A stretch of DNA of 64,000 bases, taken from assembly GCF_000371785.1 (NCBI RefSeq), contig NZ_AQUI01000002.1, positions 2,955,276 to 3,019,275 on the forward strand, written 5' to 3'. This document shows, piece by piece, positions 17,326-26,003 of the stretch. Position 1 is the stretch's first letter; every line of letters starts with the position of its first letter. A program made the translations under genes and the position numbers. The DNA is from Actinopolyspora halophila DSM 43834 (GTDB lineage: Bacteria > Actinomycetota > Actinomycetes > Mycobacteriales > Pseudonocardiaceae). The notes beneath the pieces were generated by a model. The model searched no databases and was not told the origin of the DNA. It saw only the letters and a program-made list of their open reading frames with translations.

Positions 17326-18264
17326 TTGAAAACAACACGCCTGGTCCGTGCGATGGTGGTCGCCCTCATCGCTTGCCTTACGGTCGGTATGACGGCGGCC
17401 TGCAATCGCGGGGGCGGCAACGAGGGCACGAAGATCGTGTTCGCGGTGTCCACACTCAACAACCCGTACTTCATCTCGCTGCGCGACGGGGCCCGAGCCG
17501 CGGCGCAGCAGGCGGGCGTCACGATCGAGGTCGTCGACGCCCAGAACGATGCGACGACACAGCAGAACCAGCTCGCCAACGCGGTCACACAAGGCGCCGA
17601 CGCCGTGCTGATCAACCCGGTCGACTCGAAGGCCGCCGCTGCCGCGGTTCGACCGGCACTCGACGCCGACATCCCCGTTGTCGCGGTGGACCGCTCGGTT
17701 CAGGACGAGCAAGTCACCTCCACCGTGCGCAGTGACAACGTCGCGGGCGGCAAGAAGGCGGCGACCGCGCTGGCCGACTCGATCGACGAGATGGGCGAGG
17801 TCATCGCCCTGCAGGGCGTACCGGGAACATCGGCGAGCCGCCAGCGCGGTGAAGGGTTCGGCCAGGGCATCGCGTCCTACTCGGACATCGACGTCGCTGC
17901 GAAGCAGCCCGCGAACTTCAGCAGGACCAAGGCCTTGAACGTCACCACGAACCTGCTGCAGAGCAACCCCGATGTCGCGGGGATCTTCGCCGAGAACGAC
18001 GAGATGGCTCTCGGTGCCGTCCAGGCACTCAGTGATCGCGCGAATCAGGAAATCGAAGTGGTCGGCTTCGACGGCACCGAAGAGGGGCTGAAGGCGGTCG
18101 CCAACGGCGAGATGGCAGCCACGATCGCCCAACAACCGGCCGAGCTCGGCAGGACCGCGGTTGGCCTCGCCGAGAAGGCCGTCGCGGGCGAGAAGGTACC
18201 CGAGCAACGGTCGGTCGAGGTCAAGACGGTAACGAAGCAGAACGTGGAGAAGTTCCGCCAGTGA
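17326..18264 (+). CDS. rbsB: Ribose-binding lipoprotein
   Basis: 312 residues from a TTG start with GAGGAGGA (17313-17320) upstream. The signal peptide (RLVRAMVVALIACLTVGMTAAC) ends in a lipobox with the cysteine in MTAACN, so the mature protein is membrane-anchored outside the cell. The sugar-binding fold reads KIVFAVSTLNNPYFISLRDGARAAAQQ, ADAVLINPVDSKAAAAAVRPA, VDRSV, GIFAENDEMALGAVQAL and VVGFDGTEEGLKAVANGEMAATIAQQP, all standard for ribose/galactose-type binding proteins. It delivers the sugar to RbsC. Confidence 0.93.
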   Translation: MKTTRLVRAMVVALIACLTVGMTAACNRGGGNEGTKIVFAVSTLNNPYFISLRDGARAAAQQAGVTIEVVDAQNDATTQQNQLANAVTQGADAVLINPVDSKAAAAAVRPALDADIPVVAVDRSVQDEQVTSTVRSDNVAGGKKAATALADSIDEMGEVIALQGVPGTSASRQRGEGFGQGIASYSDIDVAAKQPANFSRTKALNVTTNLLQSNPDVAGIFAENDEMALGAVQALSDRANQEIEVVGFDGTEEGLKAVANGEMAATIAQQPAELGRTAVGLAEKAVAGEKVPEQRSVEVKTVTKQNVEKFRQ

Positions 18265-19169
18265 GCCCACGTATCACGGTGATCGGGTCGGTCAACGTCG
18301 ACCTGTTCGCACAAGTCCCGCACCACCCGCGTCCCGGTGAGACGATCCTCGGCGACAGTGGGCAGCGCACCCCGGGCGGCAAGGGCGCCAATCAGGCCCT
18401 CGCCGCCCGGTTCCAGGGGGCAGCGGTCACCTTCGTGGGTGCTGTCGGTTCGGACAGCGACGCTGCCATCGCGACCGAGCGGCTGCGGACCGCGGGAGTC
18501 GACCTGGAAGAACTGAAGGTGACCGCGGAAACCCCCACGGGGCTCGCGGCCATCACCGTCTCCGCCGACGGCGAGAACACCATCGTCGTGCTCCCCGGCG
18601 CCAATGCTTCCGTGACGCCCGAGGACGTACGCTCCGCCGTGGCACGAGCTGGCGAACATCCCATCGTGCTCCTGCAGGGCGAACTTCCGCGGGAAACCAC
18701 GGAAGCCGCGATCCGGCGAGCCGACGACGATGGCCACCGCGTCGTGCTCAACCTCGCTCCATGGGGTGAGATCGCCCCCGACGTGCTGCGAACGGTCGAC
18801 CCGCTGGTGCTCAACGAGCACGAGGCAGCGGCGGTCGCCACCGCTCTGGAGCTCGAGATTCCCGAGGCGCCCACGGAGCTGGCCACCGCCCTGGCTTCCT
18901 CCGGGATCCGATCGGTCGTGCTCACGCTCGGCCCGCACGGTGCCGTGGTGGCCGACAGGTCAGGAGCACGTGCCGTACCGGCGCCGTCGGTGAGTGCGGT
19001 GGACACCACCGGTGCTGGTGACGCCTTCATCGGCGGGCTGGTATCCCGTCTGGCCGCGGGCGAGAGCCTGCTCACGGCCGCCTCACATGCCGTCCGGGTA
19101 GGTGCGTACTCGGTACGGCACCCGGGCGCGCAACCATCGTATCCGACCACTGAGGACGAGCTCCCGTGA
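18261..19169 (+). CDS. rbsK: Ribokinase
   Basis: 302 residues; the GTG overlaps the rbsB stop (GTGA). PfkB-family motifs: ITVIGSVNVDLFAQVP, the glycine pair TPGGKGANQALAA, LVLNEHEAA and the anion-hole/catalytic-base signature VDTTGAGDAFIGGL. It phosphorylates D-ribose to ribose 5-phosphate in the cytoplasm. The placement between rbsB and rbsD and the overlaps on both sides show tight co-translation. Confidence 0.93.
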   Translation: MSPRITVIGSVNVDLFAQVPHHPRPGETILGDSGQRTPGGKGANQALAARFQGAAVTFVGAVGSDSDAAIATERLRTAGVDLEELKVTAETPTGLAAITVSADGENTIVVLPGANASVTPEDVRSAVARAGEHPIVLLQGELPRETTEAAIRRADDDGHRVVLNLAPWGEIAPDVLRTVDPLVLNEHEAAAVATALELEIPEAPTELATALASSGIRSVVLTLGPHGAVVADRSGARAVPAPSVSAVDTTGAGDAFIGGLVSRLAAGESLLTAASHAVRVGAYSVRHPGAQPSYPTTEDELP

Positions 19170-19564
19170 AACGAACCGGAATCCTCAACGCCGAGCTCGC
19201 GGCTCACTGCGCGGCTCTCGGCCACACCGACCGCGTGGCCGTGGTGGACTGCGGCTTGCCCATCCAAGCCGACGTGCCGACCGTTGACCTCGCTCTTGTC
19301 CACGGCACACCGACGTTCGAGGCGACGCTGGCCGCGTTGCTGGACGAGCTGGTCGTCGAGGCGCACACCTACGCCGCGGAGTCCGAGAGCGAGACCCGCC
19401 AGCAGCTGTTGTCCGCCGAGGCCGGGCGACTGGGACCGGGCCGGAGCGTGCCGCACCAGGACCTCAAGTCCCTGGTCGGCGAGTGCGCGTTCGCTGTTCG
19501 AACGGGCGAGGCCACGCCTTACGCGAACGTGGTGTTGCACTGCGGTGTGGCCTTCGGCCGGTGA
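19166..19564 (+). CDS. rbsD: D-ribose pyranase
   Basis: 132 residues, GTG start overlapping the rbsK stop (GTGA). RbsD motifs: the catalytic His in LAAHCAALGHTD, DCGLPIQADVPTVDLAL, a central hinge, and the C-terminal VRTGEATPYANVVLHCGVAFG. The enzyme converts beta-pyranose ribose to the furanose form used by ribokinase. It closes the rbs operon; a strong hairpin follows 9 nt later. Confidence 0.92.
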   Translation: MKRTGILNAELAAHCAALGHTDRVAVVDCGLPIQADVPTVDLALVHGTPTFEATLAALLDELVVEAHTYAAESESETRQQLLSAEAGRLGPGRSVPHQDLKSLVGECAFAVRTGEATPYANVVLHCGVAFGR

Positions 19565-19572
19565 AACCTCCT

Positions 19573-19605
19573 CCGGGGATGCCCCGGGCCCCACGGCATC
19601 CCCGG
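19573..19605 (+). terminator. Hairpin terminator of the rbs operon
   Basis: CCGGGGATGCC and GGCATCCCCGG form a perfect 11-bp stem with an 11-nt loop, starting 9 nt after the rbsD stop. There is no T-tract, as is usual for actinomycete terminators. Confidence 0.75.
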
Positions 19606-20194
19606 AACCAGTAGCCGGGGGTAGACGCCCCAACCGACGTGGCCATACGGGTGCCGGCAGCGCGACCAACGGGCCGCCGGCGCCCCTGCCACGAGTCGGC
19701 CATTCCGCCACCGAGGACGGCCGGTTCCACCCGGCAAGACGATCCGCCCCTGCCGATCCACGCTCCCCGACAGAACCGGCGACGGATCTGCCTCGATTCT
19801 CACGTCGAGGAGAGCTCCGCGGAGGCGGAGCCGGGTGCATCCGGGTTCCGGGAACAACGGGGTCAGCACCCGGTGGGGCCCCGTCACGCAGTACCACGCC
19901 GGCCCGGCCGAGGTGACTGTGCCGAGACCGCGACACGAAACACCGAAACCCGGCCGAACGCTGACGATCCTCACGAGCCAGCGCGCGAGCACGGCAACGT
20001 GCCGGATCGGCCGGGAGTACTTCCCACCTCCACAGCGGTGACCTGCCGGCCACTCGGGACAACGGTGTCCTCGGCCACGAAAGCGGATCCGGACCCAACC
20101 CACATCTCGCGGTGTGAGCAGTCTCCCGATCCCGGGGTGGACACTTGGCCGTACCACCCCGCATCCGGTGAACTCGTGGCATGAGGGAACCACG
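19606..20194. other. Intergenic stretch, no supported gene
   Basis: About 590 bp between the rbs terminator and the MFS gene. Long frames exist on both strands, but their translations are Arg/Pro/Gly-rich without domains, which is normal for high-GC noise. It presumably holds the MFS promoter. Confidence 0.5.
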
Positions 20195-21478
20195 GTGACC
20201 GCTTCGGAGTCCGGAGGCCTGACGAACACCGCGAACGGCGCGCGAGACCGCGCCGCAGGCACGAGCGGCGGCAGATGGCTCCTGCTGCTCCTGCTGACCA
20301 CGGTGCTGACCCAGACCGCCCTGAACCTCGTCCGCCCCCTGATCTCCTACCGGGTGATCGCGCTGGGTGGCGACGGGCTCTCGGTCGGTCTGGTCACGGC
20401 CGCCTTCGCCGTGCTTCCGGTGCTCGTCGCCGTCCCCCTGGGGCGGATGGCCGACCGCACCCGCCGCGGCTGGATCATCCTGGCCGCGGGCGTGCTGCTG
20501 CTCACGGGTGGAGCGACGTCCCTGGCCACGACCACCTCGGTGTTCGCCGTTGCCGCGTCCAACACGGTGCTCGGGCTGGGTCACCTGGTGTTCATGCTCG
20601 CCGCCCAGGGGGCCGTGGCCGCGCTCTCCCCGGCACACAGCCTGGACCGCAACTTCGGATGGTTCACCGCGGCCGCCTCCGCCGGACAACTCGCAGGCCC
20701 GGCGTTGTCGGGCCTGCTGCTCGGCGGCAGCGATGATCGGCACCTGGCACAGGCCACCACGGAGGCGTTCTGGGTGGCCGCGGGCGCGGCGCTGCTGGCA
20801 CTGCTGCCCGCGCTGCTGTCCGGAATCCGCAACGGAGGGAACTCGCGCGCGGAGTCCGCCCGAAAGCCCTCGACAGCGATGCTGCTGCGCATGCCCGGTG
20901 TGCCGTCCGGCCTCTTCGTCAGCCTCGCCCTGCTCGCCGGTCTGGACCTGATCACCGCGTATCTTCCGCTGATCGCCGAAGGCAGGGGAATCGCCCCCGC
21001 CGTGGTCGGGCTGCTGCTGTCGCTGCGCGCGGGTGCTTCCATCGCTTCCCGCCTGCTTCTCGACCGCCTGCTGCGGTTCGTGGGGCGCACCGCCCTGGTG
21101 ACCGCGAGCTGCTCGGTGGCCGCCGCCGGAATGCTGGTCGTGTCACTGCCCGCCACCGGTGTCCTCGGCATGGCCGCGGGGCTGCTCGTGGGTGGTTTCT
21201 TCCTCGGGCTGGGACAGCCGCTGACCATGACCCACGTGGTCACGTCCGTGCCCGAAACGGCCCGCAGCACCGCCCTGGCGCTGCGCCTGATGAGCAACCG
21301 CGTGGGACAGGTGGCCCTGCCGTTCGCGGCGGGGATCATCGCGGGACCGGTGGGAGCCGCCGGTGCCATGTGGGTGGGAGCGGGCATCCTGGCCACGGCC
21401 GGGGTGGTCCCGCAAGCCCGGAAACTCCGGGCCGGCCGGAGCGAGCGGGACACCCCTGGGGACAACTCCCAGTTATAG
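20195..21478 (+). CDS. MFS transporter
   Basis: About 427 residues from the GTG at 20195 (GAGGGA upstream); an in-frame start 81 nt earlier lacks a good ribosome site. About 12 hydrophobic segments are present, with the MFS loop 2-3 motif PLGRMADRTRRGWII after TM2. The protein has short loops and no large extracellular domain, which fits a drug- or metabolite-efflux permease of the DHA1 type. The substrate is unknown. It converges with the methyltransferase gene. Confidence 0.82.
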   Translation: MTASESGGLTNTANGARDRAAGTSGGRWLLLLLLTTVLTQTALNLVRPLISYRVIALGGDGLSVGLVTAAFAVLPVLVAVPLGRMADRTRRGWIILAAGVLLLTGGATSLATTTSVFAVAASNTVLGLGHLVFMLAAQGAVAALSPAHSLDRNFGWFTAAASAGQLAGPALSGLLLGGSDDRHLAQATTEAFWVAAGAALLALLPALLSGIRNGGNSRAESARKPSTAMLLRMPGVPSGLFVSLALLAGLDLITAYLPLIAEGRGIAPAVVGLLLSLRAGASIASRLLLDRLLRFVGRTALVTASCSVAAAGMLVVSLPATGVLGMAAGLLVGGFFLGLGQPLTMTHVVTSVPETARSTALALRLMSNRVGQVALPFAAGIIAGPVGAAGAMWVGAGILATAGVVPQARKLRAGRSERDTPGDNSQL

Positions 21479-21496
21479 GCAAAATTGGCACACCCC

Positions 21497-21520
21497 GACC
21501 CCGCGGGGTCCCGCGGGGTC
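21497..21520. terminator. GC-rich palindrome between convergent genes
   Basis: GACCCCGCGGGGTC (21497-21510) is a perfect palindrome followed by a repeat of CCGCGGGGTC. It lies between the stop of the MFS gene and the stop of the minus-strand methyltransferase, where a bidirectional terminator would be expected. The absence of a loop and of T-tracts keeps this tentative. Confidence 0.4.
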
Positions 21521-21534
21521 CCGCGAGTCAGGAG

Positions 21535-22215
21535 TCACGCGCGCTTGCGAGCACGCAGGACGGTGTCCCGCAGGACGGCCCCGCGGCCCTCGTGATCGGC
21601 GTGGGCGTCGTGACCGTGATTACCGGCGTGCTCGGCGTGATCAGCGTGCTCGGCGACCGAGCGGGTTCTGGTCTCGGCGACGACGATCTCCCACCGCTGC
21701 GGATCGAGGTCGGCCGCGATCTCCTCGGCAGTGAAGTGCACCTGCGGGCCCGATGCTCGCGCGGCGGAGTGGGAGTCGGACGGGTGATGGCCGACGACGA
21801 GCAGCGTGCCGCCCGGCGCGACCGCCGCCGCCAACCGGCGGAACAACACCTCGCGCGAGCCCGCCGGGTGCACGTAGTGGCTGATGACCAGGTCGTAGCC
21901 CCGCTCGGTGGGGATCCAGTCGGTCAGATCGGCCTGCAACCAGGTGATCCGATCGGTGATCTCCGCGCCGAGCGGCTCGGCGCGGTCACGCGCCCGGCGC
22001 AGCGCCGCCGTGGCGATGTCCACCGCCGTCACCCGCCACCCACGCGCGGCCAGCCAGCGGGCCTCGGCGCCGTGCCCGCAGCCCGCGTCCAGCGCCGTGC
22101 CGGGGGCGAGCCGGTCGAGCTCGCCCACGAGATGCGGATTGGGATCATCGGTGCGGGCCGCGGTGTGACCACTGTGTTGCTCTTCCCAGTACGCCCTGTC
22201 GAATTCTCGGGACAC
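21535..22215 (-). CDS. Class I SAM-dependent methyltransferase with His-rich tail
   Basis: 226 residues. Motif I is ALDAGCGHGAEARWLA, followed by VTAVDIATAAL (motif II), QADLTDW and APGGTLLVVGHH. The acceptor is not evident. Residues 190-208 contain seven histidines with Ala, Asp and Glu (HADHAEHAGNHGHDAHADH), a likely metal-binding tail. The gene follows the thioredoxin-reductase-like gene by 18 nt; the same two activities occur as a single fused protein in other actinobacteria, so they probably work together. Detoxification of a metalloid or thiol compound is one possibility, not shown. Confidence 0.85.
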   Translation of the reverse strand: MSREFDRAYWEEQHSGHTAARTDDPNPHLVGELDRLAPGTALDAGCGHGAEARWLAARGWRVTAVDIATAALRRARDRAEPLGAEITDRITWLQADLTDWIPTERGYDLVISHYVHPAGSREVLFRRLAAAVAPGGTLLVVGHHPSDSHSAARASGPQVHFTAEEIAADLDPQRWEIVVAETRTRSVAEHADHAEHAGNHGHDAHADHEGRGAVLRDTVLRARKRA

Positions 22216-22233
22216 AACGATTCCTTTCCCCGT

Positions 22234-23253
22234 TCACAGTCCGTGACGGCGCTCTCCCAGTACAAGTTCGCAGTTGCGGGCCTCGTTCTCGGGCGAGAAC
22301 GGCGATCTGCGGGCCGCGACCGCCCGATCGGTCTCCTCGGTGACCAGCTCGGCGTTGATCCGGGTCGCCGTGGCTGCCCCCGCCGCAGCGGCGTTGCCGA
22401 CCTGGGCGGACAACTCGGTGACGTTGCCCGCGACCCACACCCCGGACACCTCGGTACGTCCTGCCTCGTCGCAGGGGATGTGCTCCCCGACTCCCGCCGG
22501 GTGCTCGACGGGGTGCAGCCCGAGCTCGGCCAGGAAACCGGCACGCACTGTCATCCGCGGCGAGACCACCAGCGCTTCGCGGGCGACCGTCGTTCCGTCG
22601 GCCAACCGCACGCCGGTGAGGCGCTGCTCGGCGGTTTCCACGGCCGCCACCTCGCGATCGACGACGCTGACGCCGCGGGCGGCCAGCTTCTCCGCCTCCT
22701 CACCGGTCGGCGGCGCCGTGGTGTGGGCGAAGAACACGACGTCGGCGCTCCACTGGCGGAACAGCAGCGCCTGGTGCACCGACATCGGACCGGTGGCCAG
22801 CACCCCGATCGCCCGGTCCCGGAACTCCCAGCCGTGGCAGTACGGGCAGTGCAGCACGTCTTCCCCCCACCGGTCCCGCAGCCCGGGGATGTCCGGCAGC
22901 TCGTCGACCAGCCCGGTCGTCACCAGCAGTCGACGCGCGCGAACCGTCCGGTCGTCGGCCAATCGCACCGCGAAGCCGGACCGGTCCCGAGAAGCGGTGG
23001 CGACCTCGCCGGAGACCACCTCACCGCCGTAACCACGCACCTCCGCCCGGCCGCGTTCCAGCAGCTCGGCCGGAGACGTCCCGTCGAGCGCCAGCAGGCC
23101 GTGCACGCCCGCGGCCGGGGCGTTGCGCGGAGCGCCCGCGTCGATCACCACCACCGAGCGCCGCGCCCGGGCCAGCATCAACGCCGCGTTCAACCCGGCG
23201 GCCCCGCCGCCGATCACCACCACGTCGTAGTCGCTGCTCAGTTGCTCGGTCAT
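22234..23253 (-). CDS. Thioredoxin-reductase-like NAD(P)/FAD oxidoreductase
   Basis: 339 residues from ATG (complement of 23251-23253). FAD-binding VVVIGGGAAGLNAALMLARA at the N-terminus; redox-active CPYC at 136-139 in HCPYCHGWEF, the variant found in the HcpA/TrxR-like subfamily; C-terminal GVWVAGNVTE and GAATATRINAEL. It lacks a second domain, so it is a low-molecular-weight type reductase. It is divergently transcribed from the XRE-cupin regulator, with the operator repeats at 23296-23326 between them, so it is probably the main target of that regulator. Confidence 0.88.
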   Translation of the reverse strand: MTEQLSSDYDVVVIGGGAAGLNAALMLARARRSVVVIDAGAPRNAPAAGVHGLLALDGTSPAELLERGRAEVRGYGGEVVSGEVATASRDRSGFAVRLADDRTVRARRLLVTTGLVDELPDIPGLRDRWGEDVLHCPYCHGWEFRDRAIGVLATGPMSVHQALLFRQWSADVVFFAHTTAPPTGEEAEKLAARGVSVVDREVAAVETAEQRLTGVRLADGTTVAREALVVSPRMTVRAGFLAELGLHPVEHPAGVGEHIPCDEAGRTEVSGVWVAGNVTELSAQVGNAAAAGAATATRINAELVTEETDRAVAARRSPFSPENEARNCELVLGERRHGL

Positions 23254-23295
23254 CACAACCACCTCCACGACCACCGTGCTGACCCGCCCCCAATT

Positions 23296-23326
23296 TTGGC
23301 AAACTTTATTGCCAATATGGCAAACT
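23296..23326. promoter_or_regulatory. Operator array of the XRE-cupin regulator
   Basis: TTGGCAA and TTGCCAA (23296-23302 and 23309-23315) form a perfect 7-bp inverted repeat with a 6-bp spacer. The sequence GGCAAACT occurs at 23298-23305 and again at 23319-23326, exactly 21 bp or two helical turns apart. The array fills the 79-bp gap between the divergent reductase and regulator genes, 7 bp from the regulator start. It should control both promoters. Confidence 0.75.
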
Positions 23327-23332
23327 GGCGGT

Positions 23333-23926
23333 ATGGACGACGACCTCGACCAAACGCTCGACGCGGTCGGCCCCCGCCTGCGCGCGCTGCGCAAGCAGCG
23401 CGAAACCACGCTGACCGAGCTGTCCGCGGCGACCGGCATCTCGACGAGCACTCTCTCCCGCCTGGAATCCGGCGACCGCAGGCCCACCCTCGAACAGCTC
23501 TTCCCCCTGGCCAAGGCCCACGGAGTCACCCTCGACGAACTCGTCGACGCCCCGCCCACCGGCGACCCGCGCATCCACCCGCGGCCGATCACCCGCGGCG
23601 GGATGACCATGCTGCCGCTGACCCGCCGCGCGGGCGGCATCCAGGCCTACAAGATCGTGCTCCCGGCCGGCCGTCACCGGCAGGAACCCGATCCGCGCAC
23701 CCACGAGGGCTACGAGTGGCTCTACGTCCTCAACGGACGGCTGCGGCTCGTCCTCGGTGAACACGACATGGAACTCACCCCCGGCGAGGCCGCCGAGTTC
23801 GACACCCACGTCCCGCACTGGTTCGGCCCCGCCGACGCCGAACCCGTCGAATTCCTCAGCCTGTTCGGCAAACAGGGTGAACGCGCCCACCTGCGCGCCA
23901 CCCCGAAGAAGAACACGTCCGAGTGA
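23333..23926 (+). CDS. XRE-family regulator with C-terminal cupin domain
   Basis: 197 residues from ATG 23333; an upstream frame extension would run through the operator and is unlikely. Helix-turn-helix at about 10-65 (LRALRKQRETTLTELSAATGISTSTLSRLESGDRRPTLEQL), then a small cupin barrel (THEGYEWLYVLNGRLRLVLGEHDMELTPGEAAEFDTHVPHWFG). Such proteins sense a small molecule or metal with the cupin and regulate nearby redox genes. It faces the reductase-methyltransferase pair and lies beside a clear operator. Confidence 0.88.
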   Translation: MDDDLDQTLDAVGPRLRALRKQRETTLTELSAATGISTSTLSRLESGDRRPTLEQLFPLAKAHGVTLDELVDAPPTGDPRIHPRPITRGGMTMLPLTRRAGGIQAYKIVLPAGRHRQEPDPRTHEGYEWLYVLNGRLRLVLGEHDMELTPGEAAEFDTHVPHWFGPADAEPVEFLSLFGKQGERAHLRATPKKNTSE

Positions 23927-24179
23927 TCCGTCGCACCGGGTTTTGCCCGCGCCCCTAGCAGTTTTGCCCGATTCGTCCGCGTCCCCGCGGTGTGCACATC
24001 TAAACCGATCTGTTGTGGATTACAAAGCCAACCGTTGCCTCCGCCGCGTGTAATACCGGCAAGTCGAGTGGACAGTCCTACTGAGACTTCGGGCTTGCCT
24101 GCGGCCTCCCGTGGATGCAGTCACTCGAATCGTCGAAACGCACGCAGCGACAACGAAGACGTTCGAAGAGGAAGGCAAG

Positions 24180-25313
24180 ATGGGGATCGCGGAGCGAACG
24201 CAGGAGCTGGCCCTCAAGGTCCGCAACCAGAAGGTCGACATCGAAACGGAGGAGGCCACCAAGAACGCCTTCGTGATGCCCTTCATCAGCAACGTGCTCG
24301 GCTACGACGTGTTCAACCCGGCCGAGGTGATCCCCGAATACACCGCCGACGTCGGCGCCAAGAAGGGCGAGAAGATCGATTACGCCCTGGTGCAGGACGG
24401 AAAGGTACAGGTCCTGATCGAGACCAAGAAGGTCGCCGATCCGCTTCGCGTCGAACACGCCTCCCAGCTGTTCCGCTACTTCGCGACCGTCCAGGCTCGG
24501 ATAGCGATCCTGACCAACGGCGAGGTGTACGAGTTCTACACCGACCTCGAGGCGCCCAACCGGATGGATTCCCAGCCCTTCCTGGTCCTCGACCTCGCCG
24601 CCATCGATGACAGTCTCCTTCCCGAAGTGGCGAAATTGGCCAGGGAGTCCTTCGACCTGAACTCGGTGATCAGCACTGCCGAAGAGCTGAAATACGTCGG
24701 GCAGATCAAGCGCATCCTGGCCGCCGAGTTCAAGGAGCCCTCCGACAAGCTGGTCCGGTTCCTCGCTTCCCAGGTCTACTCCGGAAAGTCCGTCACCCAG
24801 CGCGTCCGAGAGCAGTTCGCTCCCCTGGTTGCCAAGGCCACCAGCCAGTTCCTCACCGAGCGGGTCAACGACAGGCTCAAGACCGCGCTCGGCGACTCCG
24901 ACATCAGCAATGCCGCTGAAACGGCTTCCGCCACGACGTCCGCGTCCGAGGACGGTGAACGGACGGCGGGCACCGGAGCGGACGCGAGTGCAGCTCGAAG
25001 CAACAAGGACGGAATCGAGACCACCGAGGAGGAAGTGGAGGGGTTGCGGATCGTCCGCGCCATCGTCTGCAGCGAGGTGACCATCGATCGAGTTTCCGGC
25101 CGGGACAGCAAAACCTACTTCGCGGTCCTGCTCGACGACAACAACCGCAAGACGATCGCGCGCCTGTGGTTCAACCGTTCGCAGAAGTATCTCGGCGTAT
25201 TCGACGAGAACAAGGTCGAAACCCGCATGCCGATCGCCTCCCTCGAGGATATCTACCGCCACGCGGATCAACTACGCACGACCGCCATCCGCCACGCAGC
25301 GAAATCCTCCTGA
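24180..25313 (+). CDS. Orphan HsdR_N-like PD-(D/E)xK nuclease
   Basis: 377 residues from ATG 24180 with GAGGAAGG upstream. The N-terminal half matches the type I restriction R-subunit N-domain. The nuclease motif is Asp67 in EKIDYAL and Glu81-x-Lys83 in VLIETKK, followed by LFRYFATVQARIAILTNGEVYEFYTDLE. No helicase domain and no HsdM or HsdS lie nearby, so it is not a complete restriction system. The C-terminal part (SRDSKTYFAVLLDDNNRKTIARLWFN) resembles a small beta domain. Proteins of this solo type are common in bacteria and have been annotated as type I restriction enzymes. A defence role is plausible but unproven. Confidence 0.75.
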   Translation: MGIAERTQELALKVRNQKVDIETEEATKNAFVMPFISNVLGYDVFNPAEVIPEYTADVGAKKGEKIDYALVQDGKVQVLIETKKVADPLRVEHASQLFRYFATVQARIAILTNGEVYEFYTDLEAPNRMDSQPFLVLDLAAIDDSLLPEVAKLARESFDLNSVISTAEELKYVGQIKRILAAEFKEPSDKLVRFLASQVYSGKSVTQRVREQFAPLVAKATSQFLTERVNDRLKTALGDSDISNAAETASATTSASEDGERTAGTGADASAARSNKDGIETTEEEVEGLRIVRAIVCSEVTIDRVSGRDSKTYFAVLLDDNNRKTIARLWFNRSQKYLGVFDENKVETRMPIASLEDIYRHADQLRTTAIRHAAKSS

Positions 25314-25472
25314 CCCTCGTTCTCTCCGCCCTGCGGAATCGAGCAGGCACGTCAGTGCCCCTCGGCCCGGCCCCAGTGCCATCCGTTCGGCGGCTCCACA
25401 TCCTCGACGGAATCGATCACCCTGGTCGGAGAGCGGTCCGCGTCACCGCACCCGAACCGAAGGGCAGCCGCG

Positions 25473-25934
25473 ATGACCTCCGACAGCCGCAGGCAGACAT
25501 CGGCGACCCGCAGTGACCCCACCCTCGACCCCGCGGGCACCGTCCGGATGCACCCGGACGACCAGCCCGACGACCCCACGGCCAGGCGCGTCATCAAAAC
25601 CGCGGACGGCCGGTGGTGCGCCCTGACCCACCCGCATCCCGCGACGGTTCCGGAAGAGCCGGAAGGGCTGGACGACTGGCCGAGTCAGTCACTGGCCCAC
25701 CTGTCCCTGGTGCTGAGCCGCGCCACGCGCACCACCTCTCGCGGACGAGCACGGCGCGGCCGGGCCGAACGCCTCCCGGCCGGCCATCGCGTGCCCGCCC
25801 CGCGGGGCAGCACCGCGGACCGCTCGGCCACACCGTCGTTCTGGGAAGTGGCCAAGGCCTACTGCCGCGCGTTCATCCGCACCGACGACCGCCTGAAGGA
25901 GTACGAACGCCGCGCGGACCGCGACAACCTCTGA
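25473..25934 (+). CDS. Small hypothetical protein
   Basis: 153 residues, not recognised. The N-terminus is polar and disordered-looking (Ser/Thr/Asp/Pro-rich), the middle holds DGRWCALTHPHPAT, a basic RGRARRGRAERL tract and a C-terminal helix PSFWEVAKAYCRAFIRTDDRLKEYE. The start ATG has only a weak ribosome site. It is codirectional with the nuclease gene 160 bp upstream. It may be a real gene, but composition alone makes this uncertain. Confidence 0.45.
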   Translation: MTSDSRRQTSATRSDPTLDPAGTVRMHPDDQPDDPTARRVIKTADGRWCALTHPHPATVPEEPEGLDDWPSQSLAHLSLVLSRATRTTSRGRARRGRAERLPAGHRVPAPRGSTADRSATPSFWEVAKAYCRAFIRTDDRLKEYERRADRDNL

Positions 25935-26003
25935 AACCGGACACCCCGTCAGCAGGCCGACCGTCCGGATGGGACTCGTGGGCCCGTACCTCGCGTGCCG
26001 CGC

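Noticed and set aside
19519-20301. A 260-codon minus-strand frame in the rbsD-MFS gap
   Set aside because: No domain, no ribosome site, Arg/Pro/Gly-rich; it also runs through the rbs terminator hairpin.
18392-20743. A 783-codon minus-strand frame across rbsK-rbsD and the MFS gene
   Set aside because: Antisense to three recognised genes and without any domain.
21479-21492. GGCAAAATTGGCA just after the MFS stop, resembling the XRE operator half-sites
   Set aside because: Half-site order and spacing differ from the array at 23296-23326, and it lies between convergent genes where an operator would serve nothing.
21370-23760. A 796-codon plus-strand frame across the methyltransferase and reductase genes
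   Set aside because: Antisense to two well-supported enzymes; composition is typical of high-GC noise.
23939-23970. GTTTTGCCCG repeated at 23940 and 23961
   Set aside because: A single 10-bp repeat in a short gap before the nuclease gene; too little to call a regulatory site.
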